Source: Paraburkholderia solisilvae
GTDB taxonomy: Bacteria > Pseudomonadota > Gammaproteobacteria > Burkholderiales > Burkholderiaceae
NCBI RefSeq assembly: GCF_902859875.1
Contig: NZ_CADIKF010000036.1
Coordinates: 1-64,000, forward strand
Length of the DNA stretch: 64,000 nt
Direction: 5' to 3'
Each line of letters begins with the position of its first letter. Position 1 is the stretch's first letter. The notes under the pieces were generated by a model. That model was not told where the DNA came from. It ran no database searches and saw only the letters and a program-made list of their open reading frames with translations. The translations under genes were made by a program, and so were the position numbers. Of the stretch, positions 16,131 through 24,532 are shown piece by piece.

Positions 16131-16400
16131 ATGAAATATCTGATTCAGGCTCTCGTCGCCACCGCCTCGGCTGGCGCACTGCTCGCTACCGTGTCCGTCG
16201 CGTTTGCACAGAATTCGCCGGGTGTGCCGGGCGGCATTCTGCCGGACGAGTTTCACCTCGCGGAACATCCACAGTTGCAATTCGCGGCGTCCGCGCCCAC
16301 GAAGAAGTACCAGCGCGGTGCGCCGTCGAAGCTGCGTAAAAGGGGCGACGATGGCGATCCGGACGGCTGCAATCTGAAGTGTCCGGATGACCCGGAGTGA
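16131..16400 (+). CDS. Small exported hypothetical protein
   Basis: Unrecognised 89-residue protein. A clear signal peptide (MKYLIQALVATASAGALLATVSVAFA, written here in one continuous stretch only as residues 1-26) predicts cleavage before QNSPG and export to the periplasm. The mature part is only about 63 residues, Pro/Gly/Lys-rich, with two cysteines close to the C-terminus (CNLKC) and an acidic end. No domain is apparent. It sits alone in a 690-bp interval between the fds regulator and the convergent COG4315-like gene. Coding is supported by the signal peptide and codon bias only. Confidence 0.6.
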   Translation: MKYLIQALVATASAGALLATVSVAFAQNSPGVPGGILPDEFHLAEHPQLQFAASAPTKKYQRGAPSKLRKRGDDGDPDGCNLKCPDDPE

Positions 16401-16611
16401 GCGTATGAACCCGCGCGTTGGCGTTCAGGCGATGCCTCTACGCTAACGCTATCGCTCCCGGCGCTGCTGCCGTTGCGGGTGCCGTTGAAGTTGCCGGTAG
16501 TTGGCTGACTGCTGGTCGGCTACTGATCGACCGCTGGTTGATCGTTAGCCGATCATCGATTCGTTCTGCGCCGGGCGATGCGGCGACCGCCCGGGCGGCG
16601 GCGGTTGCGTT

Positions 16612-16971
16612 TTACGGCTTTGCGACGTGCCACACGTCGCGGAAGTTATCGCCGGTTGTGTCGCCTGGCTTCTTGTCGTCGGCAAAGCGATACAGCGGGT
16701 GTCCCTTGTACGCCCATTGAGGGACGCCGTCGGTGTTATTGAACACCGTCCAGTCTCCCGTCGGTTTGTCGTTCGCGCCCGCTTGCGCGGCCGGCCATTT
16801 CTTCGAGCACGCTCCGCTGCACGCGCTCTTGCCAGGCGTCGTGTCCTTATCGAACGTGTACAGCGTGTAGCCCTCGGCGTCGACGAAGCGGCCATCCATG
16901 GTCTTCGGCACGTCGGCGAACGCCGTGCTCGACAGCGCGGCGGCCACGAGGAAAAGAAGAGTCTTGCGCAT
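16612..16971 (-). CDS. Exported COG4315-type protein with Yx(FWY)xxD repeats
   Basis: Small periplasmic protein of 119 residues and unknown function. Signal peptide MRKTLLFLVAAALSSTAFA is cut after residue 19, with AGGAG 7 nt before the ATG at 16971. The mature domain has two copies of the family motif, YTLYTFDKD and YRFADDKKPGD, plus CSGACSKKWPA with a likely disulfide. This pattern defines the family described as predicted lipoproteins with conserved Yx(FWY)xxD motifs, although no lipobox Cys is present here. Neighbours give no functional clue. Confidence 0.85.
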   Translation of the reverse strand: MRKTLLFLVAAALSSTAFADVPKTMDGRFVDAEGYTLYTFDKDTTPGKSACSGACSKKWPAAQAGANDKPTGDWTVFNNTDGVPQWAYKGHPLYRFADDKKPGDTTGDNFRDVWHVAKP

Positions 16972-17524
16972 GATGCTGCTCCTGTTCTGAATGTTGTGTG
17001 CTGGAGTTGCGTTGATGCGTGGAGAATGGGCATGGGCCGGATCCCGGCAACATGCGGACACTAAACGAACTGCGATGCGCGATTATTCCGGGCGCTTTCA
17101 ATCATTGAGTATCACATGCTTGATAGCGTAACCGCTCATTCGCGACGATTTGGCGATGCGACGTTTGTGCCTTCTACGATAGCAGGAAAATCCGGCGGTT
17201 CTTTTTGCAATTGCGAAGCGCGTTCAGCGATATTGGGCGCGATATCAGGCTCGGTATCCTGCGATACAAACTGCACCTATGATGCGTGCGATTCGTCAAT
17301 GCAGAAGCTGCGTCTGGTTGAACCGTTATAGCTCACGGCCTCGCGAACATACGTCGTCAGGCCGTGTACTGGCGGGAGCTGATATGAAAACGGTCCCGCA
17401 AGGGACCGTTTGACCTGATGTGTGTGTGCCGACGCGGCGCTCGTGGAACGCTCTACGCGCACGTTCCGTACGTTGCGCATGGAGCCCATCGTGTGTCGAT
17501 AAAAAGCACTGCGCAAAAAATTGA
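16972..17524. other. Intergenic region upstream of the COG4315-like gene and downstream of ssrA
   Basis: About 550 bp with no supported gene. It contains the promoter of the minus-strand exported protein near 17000-17100, and the ssrA terminator at 17388-17411. Bases 17100-17340 are noticeably more AT-rich than the surrounding genes and show short open frames without family resemblance. Confidence 0.5.
17388..17411 (-). terminator. Intrinsic terminator downstream of ssrA
   Basis: Stem AAACGGTCCC (17388-17397), GCAA loop, GGGACCGTTT (17402-17411); on the minus strand the stem is followed by TCATATC after a TTTT run. It lies 114 nt beyond the mature tmRNA 3' end. Confidence 0.75.
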
Positions 17525-17894
17525 TGGTGGAGGCGGCGGGAATCGAACCCGCGTCCAGTAGTCCTCTACGGCCAGTTCTACATGTTTAGTTCTGTCATTT
17601 GATTTAACCGGAGCGACGCGGACGAACACGCTGCGCTACAGCGATTCACTAGATTTTCGACCCGGGCGTCGTGACGCCGCCAAGGCTTAACTGACGTAAA
17701 TGACCTCTGGCGGTATTGCTACCGGTCTTGCGACGCTAGCCCGTCAGTGAGCCAGGCAGAGGACGGCGGCCCTTAGGCTGCCAGTGCGAACGTATCGTCG
17801 TTTGCAGTTACGTTTTTCCCATTGATTAACGAGGTGACGGGTCCTCGACATGCCCTGACCGCTTCGCAACCCCTGTCGAAACCAGGTCGCCCCC
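17525..17894 (-). ncRNA. ssrA: Transfer-messenger RNA (tmRNA)
   Basis: Ribosome-rescue RNA of about 370 nt. The 3' end has the tRNA-like T-arm GGTTCGATTCC and an encoded CCA at 17525-17527; the 5' end begins GGGGGCGACC at 17894 and pairs with the acceptor strand. The resume codon GCA is at 17803-17805, and the tag frame reads ANDDTFALAA followed by TAA at 17773-17775, a tag typical of Burkholderia-related bacteria. The degron ends in the usual LAA-like AA recognised by ClpXP. The ends are set by the acceptor stem and could shift by a base or two. Confidence 0.96.
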
Positions 17895-18028
17895 ACGGTG
17901 GGTAAGGCCCTGAAGCTGGGCCATTCGTGATCTTACCTTAGCGCGGATGTCACGTCACGGACATATCCTCGCGCGCATGCTGGCGCCGTGTTGGCTCCGG
18001 CGATGAGACCGCTCGGTTCTTTCCTCTT

Positions 18029-18742
18029 CTAGCTGATGTCGCGCAGCAGTTTGTGCAGTTCCGCTGTCGATTGAACGACGTGCGTCGCGTGCCATTGCGT
18101 CGGTGGCAGATCGATGCCGCAATAGCCGTACGCGACCGCGACGGTCACCATGCCCGCCGCAAAGCCCGCTTGCACGTCACGCAGATCGTCGCCGACATAG
18201 ACGATGCGCTCCGGCGGCAAATTCAGTTCCTTCGCGGCGTGCAGCAGCGGCGCCGGGTGCGGTTTCGAATGCGGCGTGGTGTCGCCGCTCACCACGCAGC
18301 CCGCGCGCGTGTCGAGCCCCAGTTGTGCAACGAGCGGCTCGGTCAGCCGCGTGGCCTTGTTTGTGACGATGCCCCAATGCACATTGCGTGCGTCGAGGTC
18401 GTCGAGCGTTTCGTCGATGCCTGGGAAAAGCGTGGTCTCGATGCAGAGGTCGGCTTCGTAGTTGGCGAGAAACTCTTCGCGCATCGACGCGAACTCGTGA
18501 TGTTCCGGGCCGATACCGAATGCGCCCGCCAGCAGGCCGCGCACACCGGCCGATGCGAGCGGCCGCAGCCGCTCGAGCGGCACCATGTCGAGCCCGCGCT
18601 CGTGGCGCATCTTGTTGACCGCGGCGGCGAGATCGGGCGCGGTGTCGGCAAGCGTGCCGTCGAGATCGAACAGCACGGCCTGGCAAAGACCGAGTGAGGT
18701 GTCGTCGTCTTCGCGTTGCGGCAGAGGGGTGGGATCGCTCAT
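18029..18742 (-). CDS. gph: Phosphoglycolate phosphatase (HAD superfamily)
   Basis: Cytoplasmic HAD hydrolase of 237 residues that removes phosphate from 2-phosphoglycolate, a product of DNA 3'-end repair. The four HAD motifs are visible: nucleophile FDLDGTLADTAPD (about 25-37), motif II Thr in IVTNKATR, the Lys of HSKPHPAP, and YVGDDLRDVQAG. The cap domain lies between motifs I and II. It follows ubiG with an 18-nt gap, as in gamma- and betaproteobacteria where ubiG and gph are co-transcribed. Family membership is certain; the substrate is inferred from synteny. Confidence 0.93.
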   Translation of the reverse strand: MSDPTPLPQREDDDTSLGLCQAVLFDLDGTLADTAPDLAAAVNKMRHERGLDMVPLERLRPLASAGVRGLLAGAFGIGPEHHEFASMREEFLANYEADLCIETTLFPGIDETLDDLDARNVHWGIVTNKATRLTEPLVAQLGLDTRAGCVVSGDTTPHSKPHPAPLLHAAKELNLPPERIVYVGDDLRDVQAGFAAGMVTVAVAYGYCGIDLPPTQWHATHVVQSTAELHKLLRDIS

Positions 18743-18760
18743 GAATAGGGGGCCAGGGAA

Positions 18761-19465
18761 TCAGGCGTCGCGCCGGCAGGCGAGCATGTAGTTGACGCTC
18801 GTGTCGGGCGACAGGGCGAAATGCTTGCCGAGCGGGTGATAGACAATGCCTTTGATTTCCACGGTGGACAGGCCCGCGGCACGCACAAAGGCGGCGAGTT
18901 CGGACGGGCGGATAAAGCGCGCGTAATCGTGCGTGCCCCTGGGCAGCATCCGCGCGATGTACTCGGCGCCGATCACGGCGAACAGGTACGACTTCACATT
19001 GCGGTTCAGCGTGGAGAAGAACACCCAGCCGCCGGGTTTCACGAGCGTTTTGCAGGCCGCGACGACTTGCGACGGATCGGGCACATGCTCGAGCATTTCC
19101 ATGCACGTGACGACGTCGAAACTTGCCGGTTCGCGCTCAGCCAGCGCCTCCGCGGCGATCTCCTCGTATTCGACGTTCATGCCGCTCTCGAGGCTGTGCA
19201 GATCGGCGACGCCGAGCGCTTCGTGCGACAGATCCACGCCCTTGACCGACGCACCGAGTCCGGCCATCGATTCCGACAGGATGCCGCCGCCGCAGCCGAT
19301 ATCGAGCACGCGCTTGCCGGCCAGATGGGCATGCCTGTCGATCCAGCCGAGCCGCACCGGATTCAGTTCATGGAGCGGTTTGAATTCGGCATTGGGGTCC
19401 CACCACCGGTGCGCGAGATCGCTGAATTTTTGCAGTTCGTGGGGATCGGCATTGGTCATGTTCAT
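18761..19465 (-). CDS. ubiG: Ubiquinone biosynthesis O-methyltransferase
   Basis: SAM-dependent methyltransferase (234 residues) performing both O-methylations of ubiquinone synthesis. The SAM site is VLDIGCGGGILSESMA (about residues 54-69), followed by the acidic residue in VKGVDLS and the motif III LVKPGG. FSDLAHRWWDPNAEFKPLHELNP at the N-terminus is diagnostic of UbiG (residues 14-36). AAGG precedes the ATG at 19465; a second in-frame ATG at 19459 is also possible. It is upstream of gph in one transcription unit. Confidence 0.96.
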   Translation of the reverse strand: MNMTNADPHELQKFSDLAHRWWDPNAEFKPLHELNPVRLGWIDRHAHLAGKRVLDIGCGGGILSESMAGLGASVKGVDLSHEALGVADLHSLESGMNVEYEEIAAEALAEREPASFDVVTCMEMLEHVPDPSQVVAACKTLVKPGGWVFFSTLNRNVKSYLFAVIGAEYIARMLPRGTHDYARFIRPSELAAFVRAAGLSTVEIKGIVYHPLGKHFALSPDTSVNYMLACRRDA

Positions 19466-19627
19466 GCGGCCTTGAGGGCGGATGAGCAGGGCGACGAGGA
19501 CAAGCCCTGAGTATACAGGTCGCCGCCAGGTGCAGCAAAAGCCCCGCTGGCGGCGCTTGCCGGGGGAACCCCGCGGCGCGGTCCGACTGGACTCGCGCGC
19601 CCGGTAGGAGCCCGGCGACGGATAAAA

Positions 19628-19651
19628 AAAGCCCCGCCGTAGCGGGGCTTT
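19628..19651 (-). terminator. Intrinsic terminator of the OmpA-family gene
   Basis: Stem AAAGCCCCGC (19628-19637), 4-nt loop, GCGGGGCTTT (19642-19651). On the minus strand it ends in TTTTTTT, a textbook terminator 22 nt after the OmpA-family stop codon. Confidence 0.9.
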
Positions 19652-19672
19652 GATACTGCGGTAATTTGACGC

Positions 19673-20320
19673 TTACTGCTTCGCGGTACCGACAACTTCG
19701 ACTTCCACGCGACGATCCGGTGCGAGGCAGGCGATGAGTTGCTTGCGGTTCTTCTGGTTGCAGCCCGTCGTAACCGGGTCGCGCTTGCCCTTGCCTTCCG
19801 TGTAGATACGGTTGGCTTCGATGCCCTTGCTGACGAGGTATGCCTTCACAGCTTGAGCACGACGCAGCGACAGACGGTCGTTGTACTTGTCCGAACCGAT
19901 GCGGTCCGTGTAACCCGTTGCGACGACCACTTCGAGGTTCAGGCCCTGGATCTTCGCTGCGAGGTCATCCAGCTTTTCCTTGCCAGCCGGCTTCAGGACA
20001 GCCTTGTCGAAGTCGAACAGCGTGTCAGCCTGATAGGTAATCTTTTGGCTCGTGATGGCCGGAGCGACCGGCGCCGGTGCCGGCGGGGTCGGAGCCTGTG
20101 CGACGAGTGCGCCGTCGCACTTTGCGTTAGCCGTTGCCGGCGTCCAGAACGCGTCGCGCCAGCAAAGCTCGTTCGTGCCGTTCATCCACACGTATTCGCC
20201 GGTGCCGTTCACCCAGTTGTCATTAACAGCTTGTCGCGAGGCCGGCACCGACTGTGCCGACGCCGATGCAGCCATCACTGCGGTAGCTGCAATGAACGCG
20301 AGCTTTGAAAGTTTATTCAT
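19673..20320 (-). CDS. OmpA-family outer-membrane/peptidoglycan-associated protein
   Basis: Exported 215-residue protein linking the outer membrane to peptidoglycan. Signal peptide MNKLSKLAFIAATAVMAASASA, cleaved near residue 22. A short region with Trp-rich VWMNGTNELCWRDAFW and a Pro-rich hinge (APTPPAPAPVAPA, about 75-87) precede an OmpA C-terminal domain from about residue 95: TLFDFDKAVLKPAGKEKLD, VATGYTDRIGSDKYNDRLS and LSLRRAQAVKAYLVSKGI, carrying the Asp and Arg that grip diaminopimelate. It lacks the eight-stranded barrel of E. coli OmpA. A strong GAGGAG precedes the ATG. A TATACT -10 lies at 20399-20404 on the minus strand. Likely abundant. Confidence 0.93.
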   Translation of the reverse strand: MNKLSKLAFIAATAVMAASASAQSVPASRQAVNDNWVNGTGEYVWMNGTNELCWRDAFWTPATANAKCDGALVAQAPTPPAPAPVAPAITSQKITYQADTLFDFDKAVLKPAGKEKLDDLAAKIQGLNLEVVVATGYTDRIGSDKYNDRLSLRRAQAVKAYLVSKGIEANRIYTEGKGKRDPVTTGCNQKNRKQLIACLAPDRRVEVEVVGTAKQ

Positions 20321-20934
20321 ATTTCTCCTCTCGAAATTGAGATTACCGCAGGTTTACTGCGAGCCTGTTGATCGTAGACACGTCATACATTGCTCGAAGT
20401 ATAACATCGGTGCGGAACAAAAGACCCGCTGCATAGACTTCGAGCAGTGTCTAACTTTGTGCGTTGGCATTTTGCCATATCGTTCCCTTCCGACGATAAA
20501 AAAATCCTTCCCCTATATCCAGCCCCGTTCGAATGTGGTGCATGCGCAACAAACGTCGAGCCCCGCCTGGCGCGGCAGGCAGCGCAGCAGGAATCGGACC
20601 TGCGCGTCCTCCGAACCCGGTCCAAAGCGCGGCAAAAACGGGTCAGGCGCGGTGCAATAGCGACGCACAAGCGGTGCACAAGCCGTTCGTGCGCATTCCT
20701 CTAATAGGTATACGCAGGTCGGCGGGGGCGGATGCGCCGCATGGTAGAATCGCGTGATGCGCTGAGATCGTAGCGCCGCCTTGGGGCGCACAATTTTACG
20801 AATTACTTTCAAAACGTAAACTACGCGTCGTCGGGCATTATCGCCGAATGTTTCCAGACGTCGCAGGCGCGGTGCCGGCGATTGTCAGAGAACGTCAGCG
20901 TCAGTTGTGCCACCGCACGTAATCGACACGGACA
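20321..20934. other. Intergenic region between divergent ompA-like gene and gyrA
   Basis: About 610 bp without a supportable gene. It holds the promoter of the OmpA-family gene (-10 TATACT at 20399-20404, minus) and the gyrA leader; TAGAAT at 20745-20750 is a possible gyrA -10. A T-arm-like hairpin at 20587-20603 on the minus strand does not extend to a tRNA. Short Arg-rich open frames here show no family resemblance. Confidence 0.5.
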
Positions 20935-23604
20935 ATGGATCAATTCGCCAAAGAGACTCTGCCAATCTCCCTAGAGGAGGAAATGCGCCGCTCGTACATC
21001 GAGTACGCGATGAGCGTGATCGTTGGGCGCGCCCTTCCCGATGTCCGCGACGGCCTGAAGCCGGTGCACCGCCGGGTGCTCTTCGCGATGCACGAGCTGA
21101 ACAACGACTGGAACCGCGCGTACAAGAAGTCGGCGCGTATCGTCGGCGACGTGATCGGTAAGTACCATCCGCACGGCGACACCGCGGTGTACGACACGAT
21201 CGTGCGCATGGCGCAGGATTTCTCGCTGCGCTACATGCTGGTCGACGGGCAGGGCAATTTCGGTTCGGTCGACGGCGACAACGCCGCGGCGATGCGGTAC
21301 ACCGAAATCCGCATGGCGAAGATCGGCCACGAGCTGCTCGCCGATATCGACAAGGAAACCGTCGATTTCCAGCCGAACTACGACGGTAGCGAAAACGAGC
21401 CGGGCATTCTGCCGGCGCGTATCCCGAACCTGCTGATCAACGGCTCGTCCGGCATCGCGGTCGGGATGGCGACGAATATCCCGCCGCACAATCTGAACGA
21501 GATTGTCGACGCCTGCCACCATCTGCTGAAGAACCCGGAAGCGACCATCGACGAGCTGATCGAGATCGTGCCTGCGCCGGACTTCCCGACCGCCGGCATC
21601 ATCTACGGCGTGGCCGGCGTGCGCGACGGCTACCGCACGGGGCGCGGCCGCGTGCTGATGCGCGCGCTCACGCATTTCGAGGAAATCGACCGCGGCCAGC
21701 GCATGGCGATCATCGTCGACGAGTTGCCGTATCAGGTGAACAAGCGCTCGCTGCTCGAGCGCATCGCCGAGCTCGTCAACGAGAAGAAGCTCGAAGGCAT
21801 CTCGGACATCCGCGACGAATCCGACAAGAGCGGCATGCGCGTCGTGATCGAGCTGAAGCGCGGCGAAGTGCCCGAAGTTATCCTCAACAATCTGTATAAG
21901 GCGACGCAGCTGCAGGACACCTTCGGCATGAACATGGTCGCGCTCGTCGATGGCCAGCCGAAGCTGCTGAACCTGAAGGAAATGCTCACGCATTTCCTGT
22001 CGCATCGCCGCGAAGTGCTGACGCGGCGCACGATCTACGAACTGCGCAAGGCGCGCGAACGCGGTCACGTGCTCGAAGGCCTCGCGGTCGCGCTGGCCAA
22101 CATCGATGAGTTCATCAGCATCATCAAGGCCGCGCCGACGCCGCCGATCGCGAAGCAGGAGTTGATGGCCCGCTCGTGGGATTCGTCGCTCGTGCGCGAG
22201 ATGCTGCAGCGCGCGGAAGCCGAAAACGCGACAGCGGGTGGTCGTGAAGCGTATCGTCCGGACGGGCTGGCCGCGTCGTTCGGCATGCAGGGCGACGGGC
22301 TGTACCGTCTGTCGGACACGCAGGCGCAGGAAATCCTGCAAATGCGTCTGCAGCGCCTGACCGGCCTCGAGCAGGACAAGATCATTGGCGAGTACCGCGA
22401 AGTGATGGCGCAGATCGCCGACCTGCTCGACATCCTCGCCAAACCCGAGCGCATTGCCACCATCATTTTCGACGAACTCGCGTCGATCAAGAGCGAATTT
22501 GGCGACAAACGCCGCTCGAAGATCGAGATGAACGCGACCGAGCTGAACACCGAAGACCTGATCACGCCGCAGGACATGGTGGTGACGATGTCGCATACCG
22601 GCTACGTGAAATCGCAGCCGTTGTCCGAATATCGGGCACAGAAGCGCGGGGGTCGCGGCAAACAGGCGACGTCGATGAAGGAAGACGACTGGATCGACTC
22701 GCTCTTCATCGCGAACACGCACGATCACATCCTGTGCTTCTCGAACCGCGGCCGCGTGTACTGGGTGAAGGTTTATGAAGTGCCGCAGGGCTCGCGCAAT
22801 TCGCGCGGCCGGCCGATCGTCAACATGTTCCCGCTGCAGGAGGGCGAGAAGATCACGGTGGTGTTGCCGGTCAAGGAGTTCTCGGCGGACAAATACGTGT
22901 TTATGGCCACCGCGCTCGGCACGGTCAAGAAAACGCCGCTCGAGCAGTTCAGCCGGCCGCTGCGTAAAGGTATTATCGCGGTCGGCCTCGACGACGGCGA
23001 TTACCTGATCGGCGCGGCGATCACCGACGGCCAGCACGATGTGATGCTGTTCTCCGATTCGGGCAAGGCGGTGCGCTTCGATGAAAACGACGTCCGGCCG
23101 ATGGGCCGCGAAGCGCGCGGCGTGCGCGGCATGCAGCTCGACGACGGCCAGCGGGTCATCGCCCTGCTCGTGGCCGGCGATGAGCAGCAGTCGGTGCTGA
23201 CCGCGACCGAAAACGGTTACGGCAAACGCACGCCGATCAGCGAGTACACGCGTCACGGCCGCGGCACGAAGGGGATGATCGCCATCCAGACGTCGGAACG
23301 TAACGGCAGGGTAGTCGCCGCGACGCTGGTCGACCAGGAGGCGCAGATCATGCTGATCACCGATACCGGCGTGCTGATCCGCACGCGGGTATCGGAGATA
23401 CGTGAAATGGGCCGTGCGACGCAAGGTGTTACACTCATCAGCCTTGATGAGGGCACCAAGCTTTCGGGCCTGCAGCATATCGCCGAAGCGGAAGCCGACG
23501 TAGACGGCGACACCGACGGTGTGACGGACAGCAGCGCCGACGATGGCACACAAAGCGGCGGCGATGACAACGGTCCGGACGGCGACGGCGGCGCAGTGAC
23601 GTAA
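20935..23604 (+). CDS. gyrA: DNA gyrase subunit A
   Basis: Type IIA topoisomerase subunit (889 residues) that cuts and rejoins DNA while GyrB drives supercoiling with ATP. The catalytic Tyr122 is in MRYTEIRM. The quinolone-resistance region reads HPHGDTAVYDTIV with Thr83 and Asp87, which I take as the wild-type form in this group rather than a mutation. The C-terminal beta-pinwheel starts near 530 and holds the GyrA-box variant QKRGGRGK. The protein ends in an acidic Asp/Gly/Ser tail, longer than that of E. coli GyrA. It heads the conserved gyrA-serC-pheA-hisC-tyrA-aroA-cmk-rpsA cluster. Confidence 0.97.
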   Translation: MDQFAKETLPISLEEEMRRSYIEYAMSVIVGRALPDVRDGLKPVHRRVLFAMHELNNDWNRAYKKSARIVGDVIGKYHPHGDTAVYDTIVRMAQDFSLRYMLVDGQGNFGSVDGDNAAAMRYTEIRMAKIGHELLADIDKETVDFQPNYDGSENEPGILPARIPNLLINGSSGIAVGMATNIPPHNLNEIVDACHHLLKNPEATIDELIEIVPAPDFPTAGIIYGVAGVRDGYRTGRGRVLMRALTHFEEIDRGQRMAIIVDELPYQVNKRSLLERIAELVNEKKLEGISDIRDESDKSGMRVVIELKRGEVPEVILNNLYKATQLQDTFGMNMVALVDGQPKLLNLKEMLTHFLSHRREVLTRRTIYELRKARERGHVLEGLAVALANIDEFISIIKAAPTPPIAKQELMARSWDSSLVREMLQRAEAENATAGGREAYRPDGLAASFGMQGDGLYRLSDTQAQEILQMRLQRLTGLEQDKIIGEYREVMAQIADLLDILAKPERIATIIFDELASIKSEFGDKRRSKIEMNATELNTEDLITPQDMVVTMSHTGYVKSQPLSEYRAQKRGGRGKQATSMKEDDWIDSLFIANTHDHILCFSNRGRVYWVKVYEVPQGSRNSRGRPIVNMFPLQEGEKITVVLPVKEFSADKYVFMATALGTVKKTPLEQFSRPLRKGIIAVGLDDGDYLIGAAITDGQHDVMLFSDSGKAVRFDENDVRPMGREARGVRGMQLDDGQRVIALLVAGDEQQSVLTATENGYGKRTPISEYTRHGRGTKGMIAIQTSERNGRVVAATLVDQEAQIMLITDTGVLIRTRVSEIREMGRATQGVTLISLDEGTKLSGLQHIAEAEADVDGDTDGVTDSSADDGTQSGGDDNGPDGDGGAVT

Positions 23605-23750
23605 CCCCGGCCTGACCCCGGGGACCGATCCAGGCTGACGTTTTCCTTGTAACGAGTATGAACCGCACGGGCGTGAGCCCGCACATCGGATCGGCCGATG
23701 CGCGGGTCCGCGCGGCGGGCACCCGAATCAATTTTTCTTAGGGAGTAGTG

Positions 23751-24377
23751 ATGCAAAAACGATTCAAGCTGTGGATGATGCTGGCCGCTTTCGTGCCGAC
23801 CTTCGCGATGGCGCAGGCGCTCCAGAACCAGCAGCCGGCGCCGGCTGCAGCCGCGCCCGCGGCACAGGCCGCGCCGGTCGATCCGGCCAAGCAGGCCGCG
23901 ATCAAGGACCTGCTCGACGCGATCGACGCGCAGAAGCTGGTCGGCGCGATCGGCAACAGCGCGCAAATGCAGGCCAAGCAGCTCGTGCCGGCGATCCTGT
24001 CGGACGCGCTGTCTGAAAACAAGACGATGACCGACAAGCAGAAGCAGGCTTCCGTGCCGACGCTGCAGAAGAACGCCGTGCCGAAGCTGGTTGACTCGGC
24101 AGGCCAGGTATTCGCGACCGACGGCTTCCGTCAGGACGCGATGGAAGCGCAGTACGAGGCGTACGCGAAGTACTACTCGACGCAGGAAATCAAGGATCTG
24201 ACCGCGTTCTACAAGAGCCCGACGGGCCGCAAGTTCATCCAGGTGCAAGACCAGGTGGGCCGCGACGTCGTGAACGGTCTGATGCAGAAGTACATGCCGC
24301 AATCGATCAAGGCAACCCGCGATCAGGCGGACAAGGAAGTGGCGTCGGTGTCTTCGGCCAAGCCGGCCAGTAAGTAA
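23751..24377 (+). CDS. Exported DUF2059-family protein
   Basis: Periplasmic protein of 208 residues and unknown function. AGGGAG sits 5 nt before the ATG at 23751. The signal peptide is MQKRFKLWMMLAAFVPTFAMA, followed by an Ala/Gln/Pro linker to about residue 42. The mature all-helical domain contains the DUF2059 hallmark LTAFYKSPTGRKFIQVQ (about 155-171). It is inserted between gyrA and serC and reads in the same direction. A link to the biosynthetic genes is not evident; conserved position in Burkholderia is from memory. Confidence 0.86.
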   Translation: MQKRFKLWMMLAAFVPTFAMAQALQNQQPAPAAAAPAAQAAPVDPAKQAAIKDLLDAIDAQKLVGAIGNSAQMQAKQLVPAILSDALSENKTMTDKQKQASVPTLQKNAVPKLVDSAGQVFATDGFRQDAMEAQYEAYAKYYSTQEIKDLTAFYKSPTGRKFIQVQDQVGRDVVNGLMQKYMPQSIKATRDQADKEVASVSSAKPASK

Positions 24378-24436
24378 GCTGTAGGGTGAGTTGACGACGG
24401 GCCGCCGCCGTGGCGGGTTCCCGGCGTCGATGCGAT

Positions 24437-24470
24437 AATGGCCGTTTGCGCGAGCGCGCAGACGGCCATT
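24437..24470 (+). terminator. Hairpin between DUF2059 gene and serC (terminator or attenuator-like)
   Basis: Stem AATGGCCGT (24437-24445) with ACGGCCATT (24462-24470), extended inward by TGCGCG/CGCGCA, then GTCTTT. It lies 60 nt after the DUF2059 stop and 63 nt before serC. The weak T-tract suggests partial termination rather than a full stop. Confidence 0.55.
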
Positions 24471-24532
24471 GTCTTTCTGGGCGCGAACCCGGTGTTGTAC
24501 TTTGCGCGCCCCCGTTTCCGGGATTTCTTTCG

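Noticed and set aside
17116..17331. 71-residue plus-strand frame near the ssrA terminator
   Set aside because: No Shine-Dalgarno, no family resemblance and base composition unlike nearby genes.
20587..20603. tRNA-like T-arm hairpin (minus strand) between the ompA-like gene and gyrA
   Set aside because: Five-bp stem GCAGG/CCTGC with a TCCGATT loop resembles a T-arm, but no anticodon arm or acceptor stem can be folded around it, so it is not a tRNA.
20447..20704. Plus-strand 85-residue frame before gyrA
   Set aside because: Arg-rich, no ribosome-binding site and overlaps other equally weak frames; judged chance.
21180..21200. GyrA Thr83 as a fluoroquinolone-resistance mutation
   Set aside because: Thr at this site with Asp87 is, as far as I know, the usual form in Burkholderia relatives, so no resistance change is claimed.
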